Shown: in pieces, positions 9,223 to 18,060 of the stretch
How the letters are laid out: every line of letters starts with the position of its first letter
Position numbering within the stretch: position 1 is the first letter of the stretch
Source of the DNA: JAGOEY01 sp017997515
GTDB lineage: Bacteria > Pseudomonadota > Gammaproteobacteria > Burkholderiales > Burkholderiaceae_C
Assembly: GCA_026314275.1 (NCBI GenBank)
Contig: CP111109.1
Coordinates: 3,844,001-3,908,000 of the forward strand
Direction of reading: 5' to 3'
Length of the DNA: 64,000 nt
Made by a program: the position numbers and the translations under genes
Notes under the pieces: generated by a model
What the model was told of the DNA's origin: nothing
The model's input: the letters and a program-made list of their open reading frames with translations, nothing else
Databases searched by the model: none

Positions 9223-11460
9223 TCAAACCGCAGCAGAGGCCAGTGCTGCGTTAAACGTCGCACTGGGACGCATCACAGCGTCCAGCTTGTCCAGCTCGGG
9301 TTGGTAATAACCACCGATATCCACCGGCTTGCCCTGCACGGCTTGCAGCTCAGCGACGATGGTTTGCTCGTTGGTGGTCAACTCCTTGGCCAGCGGTGCA
9401 AAGTGGGCGGCCAGGGCGGCATCTTCGGTCTGCGCTGCCAGCTCCTGGGCCCAGTACAGCGCCAGGTAGAACTGGCTGCCACGGTTGTCGAGTTGCCCGG
9501 TCTTGGGCGATGGGTTCTTGTTGGTGTCCAGCAGCTTGCCGGTGGCAGCGTCCAACGTTTTGGCCAGAATTTTGGCCTTGTTGTTGCCAGTCTTCAACCC
9601 CAGGTCTTCCAGCGACACGGCCAGCGCCAGGAATTCACCCAGACTGTCCCAGCGCAGGTGGTTTTCTTCCACCAGCTGCTGCACATGTTTGGGGGCCGAG
9701 CCGCCGGCACCCGTTTCGTACATGCCGCCACCCGCCATCAGCGGCACGATGGACAGCATCTTGGCCGAGGTGCCCAGTTCCATGATGGGGAACAGGTCGG
9801 TCAGGTAGTCGCGCAGGATGTTGCCGGTGGCGCTGATGGTGTCCAGGCCACGCACCACACGCTCCAGCGTGTAACGCATCGCACGCACCTGGCTCATGAT
9901 CTGGATGTCCAGACCGGCGGTGTTGTGCTCGTGCAGGTACATCTTGACCTTGGTGATCATCTGCGCTTCGTGCGGGCGGTACTGGTCGAGCCAGAACACC
10001 ACGGGCATGCCGGAGTTGCGGGCACGGTTCACGGCCAGCTTCACCCAGTCGCGGATGGCGGCGTCCTTGACCTGGCACATGCGCCAGATGTCGCCCTGCT
10101 CGACGTTCTGGCTCAGCAGCACTTCGCCGGTGGCCAGGTCGGTGATGTTGGCCACGCCGTCTTCGGCGATCTCGAAGGTCTTGTCGTGTGAGCCGTATTC
10201 CTCGGCCTGCTGGGCCATCAGGCCCACGTTGGGCACCGTGCCCATGGTCTTGGGGTCAAACGCGCCGTGCCATTTGCAGAAGTTGATGATTTCCTGGTAG
10301 ATGCGGGCGAAGGTGGACTCGGGCATCACGGCCTTCACGTCCTTCAGGCGGCCGTCGGCGCCCCACATCTTGCCGCCGTTGCGGATCATGGCGGGCATGG
10401 ATGCGTCCACGATGATGTCGTTGGGCGAGTGGAAGTTGGTGATGCCCTTGGCCGAGTCGACCATGGCCAGTTCGGGGCGGCCTTCGTGGCAGGCGTGCAG
10501 GTCGCGCTTGATCTCGTCGCGTTTGCTCTGCGGCAGGGTTTCGATCTTGTTGAACAGATCGACCATGCCGTTGTTGACGTTCACGCCCAGTTCCTCGAAG
10601 GTATTGGCGTGTTTGGCGAAGGCGTCCTTGTAGAAGATTTTCACGCAGTGGCCGAACACGATGGGGTGCGACACCTTCATCATCGTGGCCTTCACGTGCA
10701 GCGAGAACATCACGCCGGTCTTGTAGGCGTCGTCGATCTCTTTTTCATAGAAGGACACCAGTTCCTTCTTGCTCATGAACATGCTGTCGATGATCTCGCG
10801 GTCCAGCAGTGCCACCTTGGGCTTGAGGACGATGGTCTTGCCGCTCTTGGTGATCAGCTCCATCTTCACGTCGCGGGCTTTGTCGAGCGTGATGGACTTT
10901 TCGCCGTGGTAGAAGTCGCCGGCGTGCATGTGCGACACATGCGAACGCGAGGCCTGGCTCCACTCGGCCATGCTGTGTGGATTCTTGCGGGCGTAGTTCT
11001 TGACGGCGGCAGGGGCGCGGCGGTCGGAGTTGCCTTCACGCAGCACGGGGTTCACAGCAGAGCCAGTGCACTTGTTGTAGCGCGCGCGGATGTCTTTTTC
11101 TGCGTCGGTCTGTGGGTTCTCTGGGTAGTCAGGAATGGGGTAACCCTTGGCCTGCAGCTCCTTGATACACAGCATCAGCTGGCCGACGGAGGCGCTGATG
11201 TTGGGCAGCTTGATGATGTTGGCTTCGGCTTTAAGCGTCAGCTTGCCCAGTTCGGCCAGGTTGTCTGGCGCGCGTTGTGCTTCGCTCAGGTATTCAGGAA
11301 ACGAGCCCAGAACACGGCCCGCCACCGAAATATCGCTGGTGGCGATATGGATACCAGCCGGAGCTGTGAACGTGCTGACGACGGGCAAAAAGGCGCTCGT
11401 GGCGAGACGCGGTGCTTCGTCGGTCAGGGTGTAGATGATGGTGGATTGCTGGTTGCTCAT
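9223..11460 (-). CDS. Isocitrate dehydrogenase (NADP+), monomeric type
   Basis: 745 residues, the normal length of the monomeric IDH family (IDH-II of Azotobacter, Corynebacterium Icd), which is a different fold arrangement from the dimeric enzyme. Opens MSNQQSTIIYTLTDEAPRLAT and contains family blocks such as DNLAELGKLTLKAEANIIKLPNISAS, LREGNSDRRAPAAVKNYARKNPHSM, DAYKTGVMFSLHVKATMMKVSHPIVFGH and FWLDQYRPHEAQMITKVK. It performs the same reaction as icd. Having both types is common in Comamonadaceae; the monomeric one often has distinct cofactor affinity or growth-condition expression, but nothing in this sequence shows its regulation. The ATG at 11460 follows a purine-rich stretch. Confidence 0.97.
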   Translation of the reverse strand: MSNQQSTIIYTLTDEAPRLATSAFLPVVSTFTAPAGIHIATSDISVAGRVLGSFPEYLSEAQRAPDNLAELGKLTLKAEANIIKLPNISASVGQLMLCIKELQAKGYPIPDYPENPQTDAEKDIRARYNKCTGSAVNPVLREGNSDRRAPAAVKNYARKNPHSMAEWSQASRSHVSHMHAGDFYHGEKSITLDKARDVKMELITKSGKTIVLKPKVALLDREIIDSMFMSKKELVSFYEKEIDDAYKTGVMFSLHVKATMMKVSHPIVFGHCVKIFYKDAFAKHANTFEELGVNVNNGMVDLFNKIETLPQSKRDEIKRDLHACHEGRPELAMVDSAKGITNFHSPNDIIVDASMPAMIRNGGKMWGADGRLKDVKAVMPESTFARIYQEIINFCKWHGAFDPKTMGTVPNVGLMAQQAEEYGSHDKTFEIAEDGVANITDLATGEVLLSQNVEQGDIWRMCQVKDAAIRDWVKLAVNRARNSGMPVVFWLDQYRPHEAQMITKVKMYLHEHNTAGLDIQIMSQVRAMRYTLERVVRGLDTISATGNILRDYLTDLFPIMELGTSAKMLSIVPLMAGGGMYETGAGGSAPKHVQQLVEENHLRWDSLGEFLALAVSLEDLGLKTGNNKAKILAKTLDAATGKLLDTNKNPSPKTGQLDNRGSQFYLALYWAQELAAQTEDAALAAHFAPLAKELTTNEQTIVAELQAVQGKPVDIGGYYQPELDKLDAVMRPSATFNAALASAAV

Positions 11461-11672
11461 CTCTTATCTCAGGTAAAAAAAGGAAGACATGCCGGTTCGT
11501 CGGCATCCAGACGCGCAGTCACAGGGCTGACGTAGCGTGATTTTGCTTGAGCAGAATACCCCTAAACGCCAATTTGGCAACGAAATTTCACAATACAAAA
11601 TACACAACCAAACACCTGCAATATTTCGCGTACTTCGGCGCCAAAACCCCAAAATTGCTGCACGGCACCCAT

Positions 11673-11699
11673 AAAAAAAGGCCCGTGAGGGCCTTTTTT
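11673..11699. terminator. Rho-independent terminator of sodB
   Basis: Stem AAAAAAAGGCCC / GGGCCTTTTTT with a 5-base loop. Read on the minus strand it directly follows the sodB stop. The 212 bases between it and the isocitrate dehydrogenase start (11461-11672) are AT-richer and hold no gene I can recognise; they should carry that gene's promoter. Confidence 0.9.
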
Positions 11700-11716
11700 G
11701 GGGAAGAGCTACACGC

Positions 11717-12298
11717 TTACGCGAAGTTGGCTTCGGCAAACTTCCAGTTCACCAGCTTGTCGAGGAAAGTTTCGACAAACTTGGGGCGCAGGTTGCGGTA
11801 GTCGATGTAGTACGCGTGTTCCCACACGTCCACGGTCAGCAACGCCTTGTCAGCGGTGGTGAGGGGGGTGCCTGCAGCGCCGGTGTTGACGATGTCCACC
11901 GAGCCATCAGCCTTCTTGACCAGCCAGGTCCAGCCGGAGCCGAAGTTGCCCACGGCAGACTTCACGAAGGCTTCCTTGAAGGCCGCATAGCTGCCCCACT
12001 TGGCGTTGATGGCATCCGCCAGCGCGCCGGAGGGTTCACCGCCACCTGCGGGAGCCATGCAGTTCCAGAAGAACGTGTGGTTCCAGATCTGTGCTGCATT
12101 GTTGTAGATGCCGCCGCTGGACTTCTTCACGATTTCCTCCAGCGTCAGGCTCTCGAATTCGGTGCCTTTTTGCAGGTTGTTCAGGTTCACCACATAGGCG
12201 TTGTGGTGCTTGCCATAGTGGTACTCCAGCGTCTCTTTGGAGTAGTGCGGCGCGAGTGCGTCCATCGCAAATGGCAAGGGTGGCAGTGTGTGTTCCAT
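11717..12298 (-). CDS. sodB: Superoxide dismutase (Fe)
   Basis: 193 residues from ATG 12298. Dismutates superoxide in the cytoplasm. Metal ligands are recognisable: His in HYGKHHNAYV, His in NHTFFWNCM, and the Asp and His of the DVWEHAYYIDYRN signature. The WNHTFFWNCM and NFGSGWTWLV blocks favour the iron-type enzyme. The frame continues upstream to 12361, but those residues are not homologous and the start at 12298 has GAGGAACACC ahead of it. Lies 60 bases downstream of the xseA stop on the same strand and has its own terminator. Confidence 0.96.
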   Translation of the reverse strand: MEHTLPPLPFAMDALAPHYSKETLEYHYGKHHNAYVVNLNNLQKGTEFESLTLEEIVKKSSGGIYNNAAQIWNHTFFWNCMAPAGGGEPSGALADAINAKWGSYAAFKEAFVKSAVGNFGSGWTWLVKKADGSVDIVNTGAAGTPLTTADKALLTVDVWEHAYYIDYRNLRPKFVETFLDKLVNWKFAEANFA

Positions 12299-12357
12299 GG
12301 TGTTCCTCGTGGTTTGTGAATCGTTGTACCGACGCTTCGATTGTAGGAAGTGTTCAA

Positions 12358-13677
12358 TCACCCCGCACGGCCTACGGTGAGATTCAGCGTGCCGTCTGAC
12401 AAGGTGGCGCGCAACGCCTGCCCGGGCCGGGTCTGCGCGGTGTGCACCACCGCCTGGCCCGTGTCGTCTTGCAGCAGGGCATAACCACGCTGCAGCACCA
12501 GCCGAGGGTCGAGCAATTGCAGGCGCAGACCTGCACGGTCCAGCCGTTCACGGGCCTGTGTTTTCACGGCACCCACCATCTGCGGCAGGGTTTCGTGGGT
12601 ACGGTCGAGTTGCCGGGTGTGCGCCTGCAGTTGGCTGTGTACGGCATACCGCAGCGCCTGCGCGTGCCGCCCCAGCAGCATCTGCTGCCCCGCCAGGCGG
12701 CCCGACGGGCGGCCCAAGCGGGACACTGCGCCGTCCAGCCGCTGGTTGTGGCGGTCGAGTTGGCCCAGCACCGCGTCCTGCAGCCGCTGGCCGGCCAGCT
12801 CCAATGCACCCAGCCAGACTTCACGCGGCTGGGCCACCAGCTCGGCAGCGGCGGTGGGTGTCGGTGCCCGCAGGTCGGCCACAAAATCGGCGATGGTGAA
12901 GTCGGTCTCGTGGCCGACGCCGCTGATGACGGGCACCGGGCTCTGGGCAATCAGCCGGGCCACCTGCTCGTCGTTGAACGCCCACAGGTCTTCGATCGAG
13001 CCACCACCACGCACCAGCAGAATCACGTCTATTTTTGGAGCTAAATTGGCCTCCAGCGCTCGCCCCTCCTGCGCTAGCAGATATAAATTTGATAGCGACC
13101 GTGCAATCTCAGCCGGGGCTCCCGCGCCCTGCACCGCCGCCGGTGCCAGCACCACCGGGATGTGGGGCACACGCCGCCCCAGCGCGCTGACCACGTCGTG
13201 TAAGGCCGCTGCCCCCAGCGAGGTGACGATGCCAATGCCGCGTGGCATGGCGGGCAGCGCCCGCTTGCGGGCCGCATCAAACAGGCCTTCGGACTCCAGC
13301 TGCGCCTTGAGCTTTAAGAACTGCTCAAACAACGCGCCCTGCCCCACCCGGCCCATGGATTCGACGATGAGCTGCAAATCACCACGCGGTTCGTACACAC
13401 CCAGCCGACCCTGCACGTCCACCAGTTCACCGTCGCGTGGGGTGAAGTCCAGCAGGCTGGCCGCACGGCGAAACATGGCACAGCGGATCTGGCCCTGGGC
13501 GTCTTTCAGGTTGAAATAACAATGCCCACTGGATGCGCGCGCAAAGCCCGAAACCTCGCCGCGCACGGCCACCGGGTTGAACCTGGCATCCAGGGTGTCA
13601 GCAATGGCGCGGCACAAGGCCCCAACTTGCCAGATTCGCGGCGTGGTCACGCCATTCTGGCGGTCAAACATCAGCAC
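12358..13677 (-). CDS. xseA: Exodeoxyribonuclease VII large subunit
   Basis: 439 residues. With XseB it forms the ATP-independent single-strand exonuclease ExoVII. The N-terminal OB-fold (WQVGALCRAIADTLDARFNPVAVRGEVSGFARASSGHCYFNLKDAQGQIRCAMFRR) and the catalytic region (ALPAMPRGIGIVTSLGAAALHDV, then ILLVRGGGSIEDLWAFNDE and ISGVGHETDFTIADFVADLRAPTPTAAAEL) are intact. Between them, at about residues 195-216, the chain reads SNLYLLAQEGRALEANLAPKI; this is encoded by a copy of the dispersed palindromic repeat and appears to extend a variable loop. The C-terminal coiled-coil segment is normal. The start could be 13677 or 13671. xseB is not adjacent. Confidence 0.95.
   Translation of the reverse strand: MLMFDRQNGVTTPRIWQVGALCRAIADTLDARFNPVAVRGEVSGFARASSGHCYFNLKDAQGQIRCAMFRRAASLLDFTPRDGELVDVQGRLGVYEPRGDLQLIVESMGRVGQGALFEQFLKLKAQLESEGLFDAARKRALPAMPRGIGIVTSLGAAALHDVVSALGRRVPHIPVVLAPAAVQGAGAPAEIARSLSNLYLLAQEGRALEANLAPKIDVILLVRGGGSIEDLWAFNDEQVARLIAQSPVPVISGVGHETDFTIADFVADLRAPTPTAAAELVAQPREVWLGALELAGQRLQDAVLGQLDRHNQRLDGAVSRLGRPSGRLAGQQMLLGRHAQALRYAVHSQLQAHTRQLDRTHETLPQMVGAVKTQARERLDRAGLRLQLLDPRLVLQRGYALLQDDTGQAVVHTAQTRPGQALRATLSDGTLNLTVGRAG
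13030..13096 (-). repeat. Dispersed palindromic repeat, copy 1 (inside xseA)
   Basis: Minus-strand copy containing the family landmarks GCTATCAAATTTATA, CTGCTAGCGC and GCGCTGGAGGCCAATTT. It is read through in frame by xseA. Confidence 0.75.
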
Positions 13678-14095
13678 ACACGGGGGTTTGCGGGCAAATG
13701 GTCATCAGATTTGCTCCACAGCGGCAGCAGGAGCCCTGAGACGTAACACAAGCCCTGTTTTGCAGCCTGGATCGTACGATGTCTCCGTGCAAGCTGTTGA
13801 TTTCAAACACTTTTTCATTGCTTAAATATTCATCAATTTGAAACAAAGCGCATGAACAGGCGCTTTGGGGTATCTGTGAACAAAGTTCTTCACAAAGTTA
13901 TCCACAGTTTTTGGGGGCTTTTGGGGGTGATGGACGGCAAATGGACGGGGATAGGCGGCGCGCCAAAAATGCAGGCCTTCGGGAAACTTTTGCTGACACT
14001 GTGTACGCAATAATGCCCGGAGCCAGTTCACCACAGATGGTGGGCTGCGCGCCCTGCCCGAACGGGTTCTTACACCCCTCTGCCCGGAGAGTCCA
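13678..14095. other. 418-base intergenic region between xseA and exbB
   Basis: Divergent promoter region without a convincing gene. It contains a 24-base hairpin CAAAGCGC-N8-GCGCTTTG (13844-13867), a short dyad GTGAAC/GTTCTTCAC, and one perfect DnaA-box-like sequence TTATCCACA at 13898-13906 followed by T and G runs. The single box gives no case for an origin. The left third is AT-rich and likely carries the xseA promoter. Confidence 0.55.
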
Positions 14096-14806
14096 TTGTT
14101 TTCGATCATACAAGCTGCAGGCTGGCCGATCTGGCCACTGATTGCCAGTTCCATCCTGGCGCTGGCGCTGGTCATTGAGCGTTTTGTGAGCCTCAAAACC
14201 GCCCGCATCATGCCGCCACAACTGCTGGACGAAGCCATTGCAGTGTCGCAAGCCGCAGTGCCTCCCACCACCGTGCTGGCCCAGCTGGAGCAAAACTCGA
14301 TGCTGGGCGAAATTCTGGCCAGTGGCCTGCGGGTGCTGGAGTCCCACCCCCACAGCAGCGAAGCCGACGTCCGCGCCGTGATGGAAGGCACAGGCCGGGC
14401 CGTGGCCCACAAACTCGAGAAATACCTGAGCGCCCTGGCCACCATTGCGTCCGCCGCACCCTTGCTGGGCCTGCTGGGCACGGTGATCGGCATGATCGAA
14501 ATCTTCGGCTCCCAGGCACCCGGCACCAGTGGTGCCAACCCGGGCCAGCTGGCACATGGCATTTCGATTGCGCTGTACAACACCGCGTTTGGCCTGATGG
14601 TGGCCATTCCCGCACTGATCTTCTGGCGCTACTTCCGCGCACGGGTGGATGCTTACCTGCTGGCGCTGGAGCTGGCGTCCGAACGCTTCCTGCGCCACCT
14701 CAACACCCTGCGCCGGCCCGTGCCCGTGTTCACCACCGCAGCCGCACCTGAGCCCAAAACACCCACAGCCCCTGCACCCACCCGCTCCAAGGCGGCCAAA
14801 ACATGA
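14096..14806 (+). CDS. exbB: ExbB/TolQ/MotA-family proton channel protein
   Basis: 236 residues starting at TTG 14096 with GGAGAG seven bases upstream; no ATG or GTG lies near enough. Three membrane segments (residues ~10-28, ~120-145, ~165-185) and the family block LATIASAAPLLGLLGTVIGMIEIF with ALYNTAFGLMVAIPALI mark the inner-membrane stator partner that energises outer-membrane transport or integrity using the proton gradient. Its stop overlaps the exbD start by 4 bases (ATGA), so the two are made together. Association with lpxK and kdsB rather than a TonB gene is the usual betaproteobacterial arrangement. The C-terminal tail is Pro/Ala/Thr-rich. Confidence 0.93.
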   Translation: MFSIIQAAGWPIWPLIASSILALALVIERFVSLKTARIMPPQLLDEAIAVSQAAVPPTTVLAQLEQNSMLGEILASGLRVLESHPHSSEADVRAVMEGTGRAVAHKLEKYLSALATIASAAPLLGLLGTVIGMIEIFGSQAPGTSGANPGQLAHGISIALYNTAFGLMVAIPALIFWRYFRARVDAYLLALELASERFLRHLNTLRRPVPVFTTAAAPEPKTPTAPAPTRSKAAKT

Positions 14807-15225
14807 GCATGAACTTCCGCCACCGCCAGCGCGAGGAACCGGAGATCAACCTCATCCCGTTCATCGACGTGTTGCTGGTGGTGCTGATCTTCCTGATGCT
14901 GTCCACCACCTACAGCAAGTTCACCGAACTGCAGCTCAAGCTGCCGGTGGCCGACGCCGAAACACAGCGCGACTACCCCAAGGAAGTGCTGGTCACCGTG
15001 ACCAGCGACGGCCGCTACACCGTGAACAAAACGGCCGTGTATGGCAACGGGGTGGACACCCTGTCCGCCAGCCTCAAGAACGCGGCCCAGGCGGGCAAGG
15101 ACACCGTGGTCATCATCAGCGCCGACGCCAGCGCGGCACACCAGTCGGTGGTGTCGGTGATGGAAGCCGCCCGCCGCGCCGGGCTGACCCAAATCACCTT
15201 CGCCACACAACCAACCTCCCGCTAG
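14803..15225 (+). CDS. exbD: ExbD/TolR-family biopolymer transport protein
   Basis: 140 residues: a short basic cytoplasmic N-terminus, one membrane helix with the essential aspartate in NLIPFIDVLLVVLIFLMLSTTY, and a periplasmic domain ending ...VSVMEAARRAGLTQITFATQP. Forms the channel with ExbB. Starts inside the last codons of exbB and is followed one base after its stop by lpxK. Confidence 0.94.
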   Translation: MSMNFRHRQREEPEINLIPFIDVLLVVLIFLMLSTTYSKFTELQLKLPVADAETQRDYPKEVLVTVTSDGRYTVNKTAVYGNGVDTLSASLKNAAQAGKDTVVIISADASAAHQSVVSVMEAARRAGLTQITFATQPTSR

Positions 15226-15226
15226 G

Positions 15227-16258
15227 ATGCGCGCGCCCACAGCCCATGCATCACCCTGGCACACCCGCCTGACCCGTGCATGGGAACAACGCGGCGCACT
15301 GGCCTGGCTGTTGTGGCCCCTGTCCATTCCGTACCGCCTGCTGGTGGCACTGCGCCAGTGGCTTTACCGCCACGGCTGGCTGGCCAGCACCCGTGTCCCG
15401 GTGCCTGTCATCGTGGTGGGCAACGTGGTGGCCGGAGGTGCCGGTAAAACCCCGGTGGTGATTGCACTCGTGGAGCACCTGCAGGCCCGGGGCCTGCAAC
15501 CCGGCGTGTTGTCGCGCGGTTATGGCCGCAGCAGCACCGAATGCCTGGAGGTGCGCCCCGAGAGCCCGCTGGGCGATACGGGTGATGAGCCCGCCCTGCT
15601 GCACCACAAAACCGGTGCCCCCGTGTTTGTCGCCCCGCGCCGGGCCGATGCTGCGCAGGCATTACTCGCGCGTTACCCGGGCACCCGCGTGCTGGTGTGT
15701 GACGACGGCTTGCAGCACCTGGCGCTGCAGCGCGACATCAACATCTGTGTGTTTGACGACCGGGGTGTGGGCAATGGGTTTCTGCTGCCCGCCGGGCCAC
15801 TGCGTGAGCCGTGGCCGCGCCCAGTGGATGTCGTGCTGCACACGGGCCAACGCCCCGCATTGGAAGGCTTCACCGCCCACCGCGCTCTGGCCGACCACGC
15901 ACTGGCGTCCGACGGCAGCTCCGTACCCCTCGCCACGTTAAAGGATCAACCCGTGCTGGCCGTCGCCGCCATTGCCAAGCCGGAGTCGTTCTTCGCCATG
16001 CTGCGTGCTGCCGGCCTCACCCTGGCTGAGACCCAGGCGCTGCCTGATCACTATGATTTTGATAGCTGGCTGCGTACAGACACAGTGCGCTACAGGCTGA
16101 TTTGCACCGAGAAAGACGCTGTCAAGCTGTGGAAGACCCACTCCGACGCGCTGGCCGTGCCACTGCAGTTCAGCCCCGAACCCGCGTTCTTCACCGCCGT
16201 AGACCAGCTGCTGGACGCGGCGCTATCATCCCCCGACCCGATTTCACGAAGACCCTGA
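15227..16258 (+). CDS. lpxK: Tetraacyldisaccharide 4'-kinase
   Basis: 343 residues. Phosphorylates the 4' position of the lipid A precursor at the inner membrane. Seen: N-terminal hydrophobic anchor region, the modified Walker A VGNVVAGGAGKTPVV (~62-76), LSRGYGR, DDGLQHLALQRDINICVFD, and the C-terminal PDHYDFD block with CTEKDAVKL. Between the last two blocks the coding sequence coincides with a copy of the dispersed palindromic repeat (16053-16104) without loss of frame. Stop TGA overlaps the ATG of trm112 by one base. Directly upstream of kdsB's group, consistent with lipopolysaccharide biosynthesis. Confidence 0.95.
   Translation: MRAPTAHASPWHTRLTRAWEQRGALAWLLWPLSIPYRLLVALRQWLYRHGWLASTRVPVPVIVVGNVVAGGAGKTPVVIALVEHLQARGLQPGVLSRGYGRSSTECLEVRPESPLGDTGDEPALLHHKTGAPVFVAPRRADAAQALLARYPGTRVLVCDDGLQHLALQRDINICVFDDRGVGNGFLLPAGPLREPWPRPVDVVLHTGQRPALEGFTAHRALADHALASDGSSVPLATLKDQPVLAVAAIAKPESFFAMLRAAGLTLAETQALPDHYDFDSWLRTDTVRYRLICTEKDAVKLWKTHSDALAVPLQFSPEPAFFTAVDQLLDAALSSPDPISRRP
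16053..16104 (+). repeat. Dispersed palindromic repeat, copy 2 (inside lpxK)
   Basis: Contains TTTTGATAGCTGGCTGCG, then GTGCGCTACAGGCTGATTT, matching the repeat family in order and spacing. Translated in frame as part of lpxK. Confidence 0.65.
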
Positions 16259-16440
16259 TGGACAGCAAACTCCTTGAACTGCTGGTGTGCCCGATCACCA
16301 AAGGGCCCCTGGCCTACGACCGCGACAAGCAGGAACTGACCTCCCACAGCGCCCGCCTGGCCTACCCCGTGCGCGACGGCATCCCCGTGCTGCTGGAGTC
16401 CGAAGCCCGCACGATGACCGACGAAGAGCTGGGCCTGTGA
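16258..16440 (+). CDS. Trm112 family protein (YcaR type)
   Basis: 60 residues, MDSKLLELLVCPITKGPLAY... ending TDEELGL. The family normally forms a small zinc-ribbon-like fold; here the first Cys-Pro pair (LLVCPITKGPL) is present and the C-terminal IPVLLESEAR block is conserved. In bacteria it sits almost always between lpxK and kdsB, as here; its role there is unknown, while archaeal and eukaryotic homologues activate methyltransferases. Overlaps both neighbours (TGATG with lpxK, GTGA with kdsB), indicating translational coupling. Confidence 0.92.
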   Translation: MDSKLLELLVCPITKGPLAYDRDKQELTSHSARLAYPVRDGIPVLLESEARTMTDEELGL

Positions 16441-17213
16441 CCCAAGCCGTCCCTTTCACCGTCCTGATACCGGCGCGCCGGGCCTCCACCCGCCTGCCCG
16501 ACAAACCGCTGGCCGACATTGGTGGCCTGCCGATGGTGGTGCGTGTGGCCCAGCGTGCGGCGCTCTCAAGCGCGCGCCGCGTGGTGGTGGCTGCCGACGA
16601 CCAGGCCATCATCCAGGCCTGTGTGGACAACGGCATCGAAGCGGTCATGACCCGCAGCGACCACCCGTCCGGCAGCGACCGTCTGGCCGAAGCCTGCACC
16701 CTGCTGGGCCTGCAGCCTGACGACATCGTGGTCAACGTGCAGGGTGACGAGCCGCTGATCTCCCCCGCGCTGATCGACGCCGTGGCTGCGCTGCTGCCCA
16801 CCCGTCCCGAAGCCAGCATGGGCACGGCGGTGCACCCCATCGACAACCAGGCCGAGTTCAACAACCCGAATGTGGTGAAAGCCGTGCTGGACAACCGGCA
16901 CATCGCCCTGTACTTCAGCCGCGCGCCCATTCCTTACTGGCGCGACGGCTCTAGCCAGGGGGTGGCAGGCCTGCCCAGCCCCGCGCCGCTGCGCCATGTG
17001 GGCATCTACAGCTACCGCGCAGGTTTTCTGCGCAGCTTCCCCACCCTGCCTCAGGCCCCGCTGGAAGTGACCGAGTCGCTGGAACAGTTACGCGTGTTGT
17101 GGCATGGCCACCGGATCGCCGTACACGTCACCTCGGAAGCACCGGGACCGGGTGTGGATACACCGGCTGATCTGGCGCTCGTGCGCACCCTTTTTCCAGG
17201 CACCCAAGAGTGA
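16437..17213 (+). CDS. kdsB: 3-deoxy-manno-octulosonate cytidylyltransferase
   Basis: 258 residues from GTG 16437, overlapping the trm112 stop (GTGA). Activates Kdo with CTP to give CMP-Kdo for the lipopolysaccharide inner core. The nucleotide-binding signature IPARRASTRLPDKPLADIGG and RSDHPSGSDRLAEA, VNVQGDEPLI, and HVGIYSYRAGFL are all present. Completes the exbB-exbD-lpxK-trm112-kdsB unit; 133 bases separate it from adk, which probably has its own promoter. Confidence 0.96.
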   Translation: MTQAVPFTVLIPARRASTRLPDKPLADIGGLPMVVRVAQRAALSSARRVVVAADDQAIIQACVDNGIEAVMTRSDHPSGSDRLAEACTLLGLQPDDIVVNVQGDEPLISPALIDAVAALLPTRPEASMGTAVHPIDNQAEFNNPNVVKAVLDNRHIALYFSRAPIPYWRDGSSQGVAGLPSPAPLRHVGIYSYRAGFLRSFPTLPQAPLEVTESLEQLRVLWHGHRIAVHVTSEAPGPGVDTPADLALVRTLFPGTQE

Positions 17214-17346
17214 CAGCCAAGGGTGTAAGCATGTAAGTCAATAGCAGGGTCTGCATGGTATTCTCGAAGCAGACAATGGCAGCGCGCCTGCGGTGGAGGC
17301 CGCACCGCGCTGGCAGCCGATTTCACACTATCCAAGGGACACCACC

Positions 17347-18003
17347 ATGAGACTGATTTTGCTGGGCGCACCAGGCGCCGGGAAGGGCACGCAAGCGGCA
17401 TTCATCTGCCAGAAATTCGGCATTCCCCAGATCTCCACCGGCGACATGCTGCGCGCTGCAGTCAAAGCAGGCACGCCACTGGGTCTGCAAGCCAAGTCCA
17501 TCATGGAATCCGGCGCACTGGTCAGCGACGACCTCATCATCAACCTCGTCAAGGAACGTATTGCCCAGCCCGACTGCGCTGCGGGTTTCCTGTTCGACGG
17601 CTTCCCCCGCACCATTCCGCAAGCGGACGCCATGAAGGCAGCGGGCGTGAAACTCGACCACGTGCTGGAAATTGATGTGCCGTTTGACGCCATCATCGAG
17701 CGTATGAGTGGCCGCCGCTCCCACCCCGCTTCGGGCCGCACCTACCACGTCAAGTTCAACCCACCCAAGGTGGACGGCCAGGACGACGTGACCGGTGAAC
17801 CCCTGGTGCAGCGCGAGGACGACCGCGAAGAAACCGTGCGCAAACGCCTCGATGTGTACGACGCGCAGACACGCCCGCTGGTGGCCTACTACTCCGAATG
17901 GGCCAAGGCCGACCCGGCAGCGGCACCGCGTTACAGCGTTATCAGCGGCACTGGCAGCGTGGAAGAAATCACCGCCCGTGCGCTGAAGGCACTGGCAGGC
18001 TGA
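17347..18003 (+). CDS. adk: Adenylate kinase
   Basis: 218 residues from ATG 17347, with AAGGGACA as ribosome-binding site. Interconverts ATP, AMP and ADP. P-loop GAPGAGKGTQ (residues 7-16), AMP-binding STGDMLRAA, LFDGFPRTIPQA, and a long LID domain (GRRSHPASGRTYHVKFNPP...) without the zinc cysteines, as in most Gram-negatives. Ends at a terminator. Confidence 0.97.
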   Translation: MRLILLGAPGAGKGTQAAFICQKFGIPQISTGDMLRAAVKAGTPLGLQAKSIMESGALVSDDLIINLVKERIAQPDCAAGFLFDGFPRTIPQADAMKAAGVKLDHVLEIDVPFDAIIERMSGRRSHPASGRTYHVKFNPPKVDGQDDVTGEPLVQREDDREETVRKRLDVYDAQTRPLVAYYSEWAKADPAAAPRYSVISGTGSVEEITARALKALAG

Positions 18004-18020
18004 ATCTTCACCAGCCCCCC

Positions 18021-18046
18021 AAAAAAGCCGCTTTGCGGTTTTTTTT
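18021..18046 (+). terminator. Terminator after adk
   Basis: A short GCCGC/GCGG stem preceded by six As and followed by eight Ts. Lies between convergent adk and the asparaginase gene and may serve both. Confidence 0.8.
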
Positions 18047-18060
18047 GCGTCTGGACTTTT

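Noticed and set aside
10267..11535. Long plus-strand open frame (422 codons) opposite the monomeric isocitrate dehydrogenase
   Set aside because: Its protein is His/Gly/Val-rich, with no family marks. It is the GC-bias mirror of a conserved gene.
13898..13906. TTATCCACA as evidence of oriC
   Set aside because: A single box, no AT-rich unwinding region or cluster, no dnaA/dnaN/gidA genes nearby.
13822..14607. Minus-strand open frame of ~260 codons overlapping exbB
   Set aside because: Opposite strand to a clear ExbB with overlapping exbD; only the exbB frame shows family blocks.
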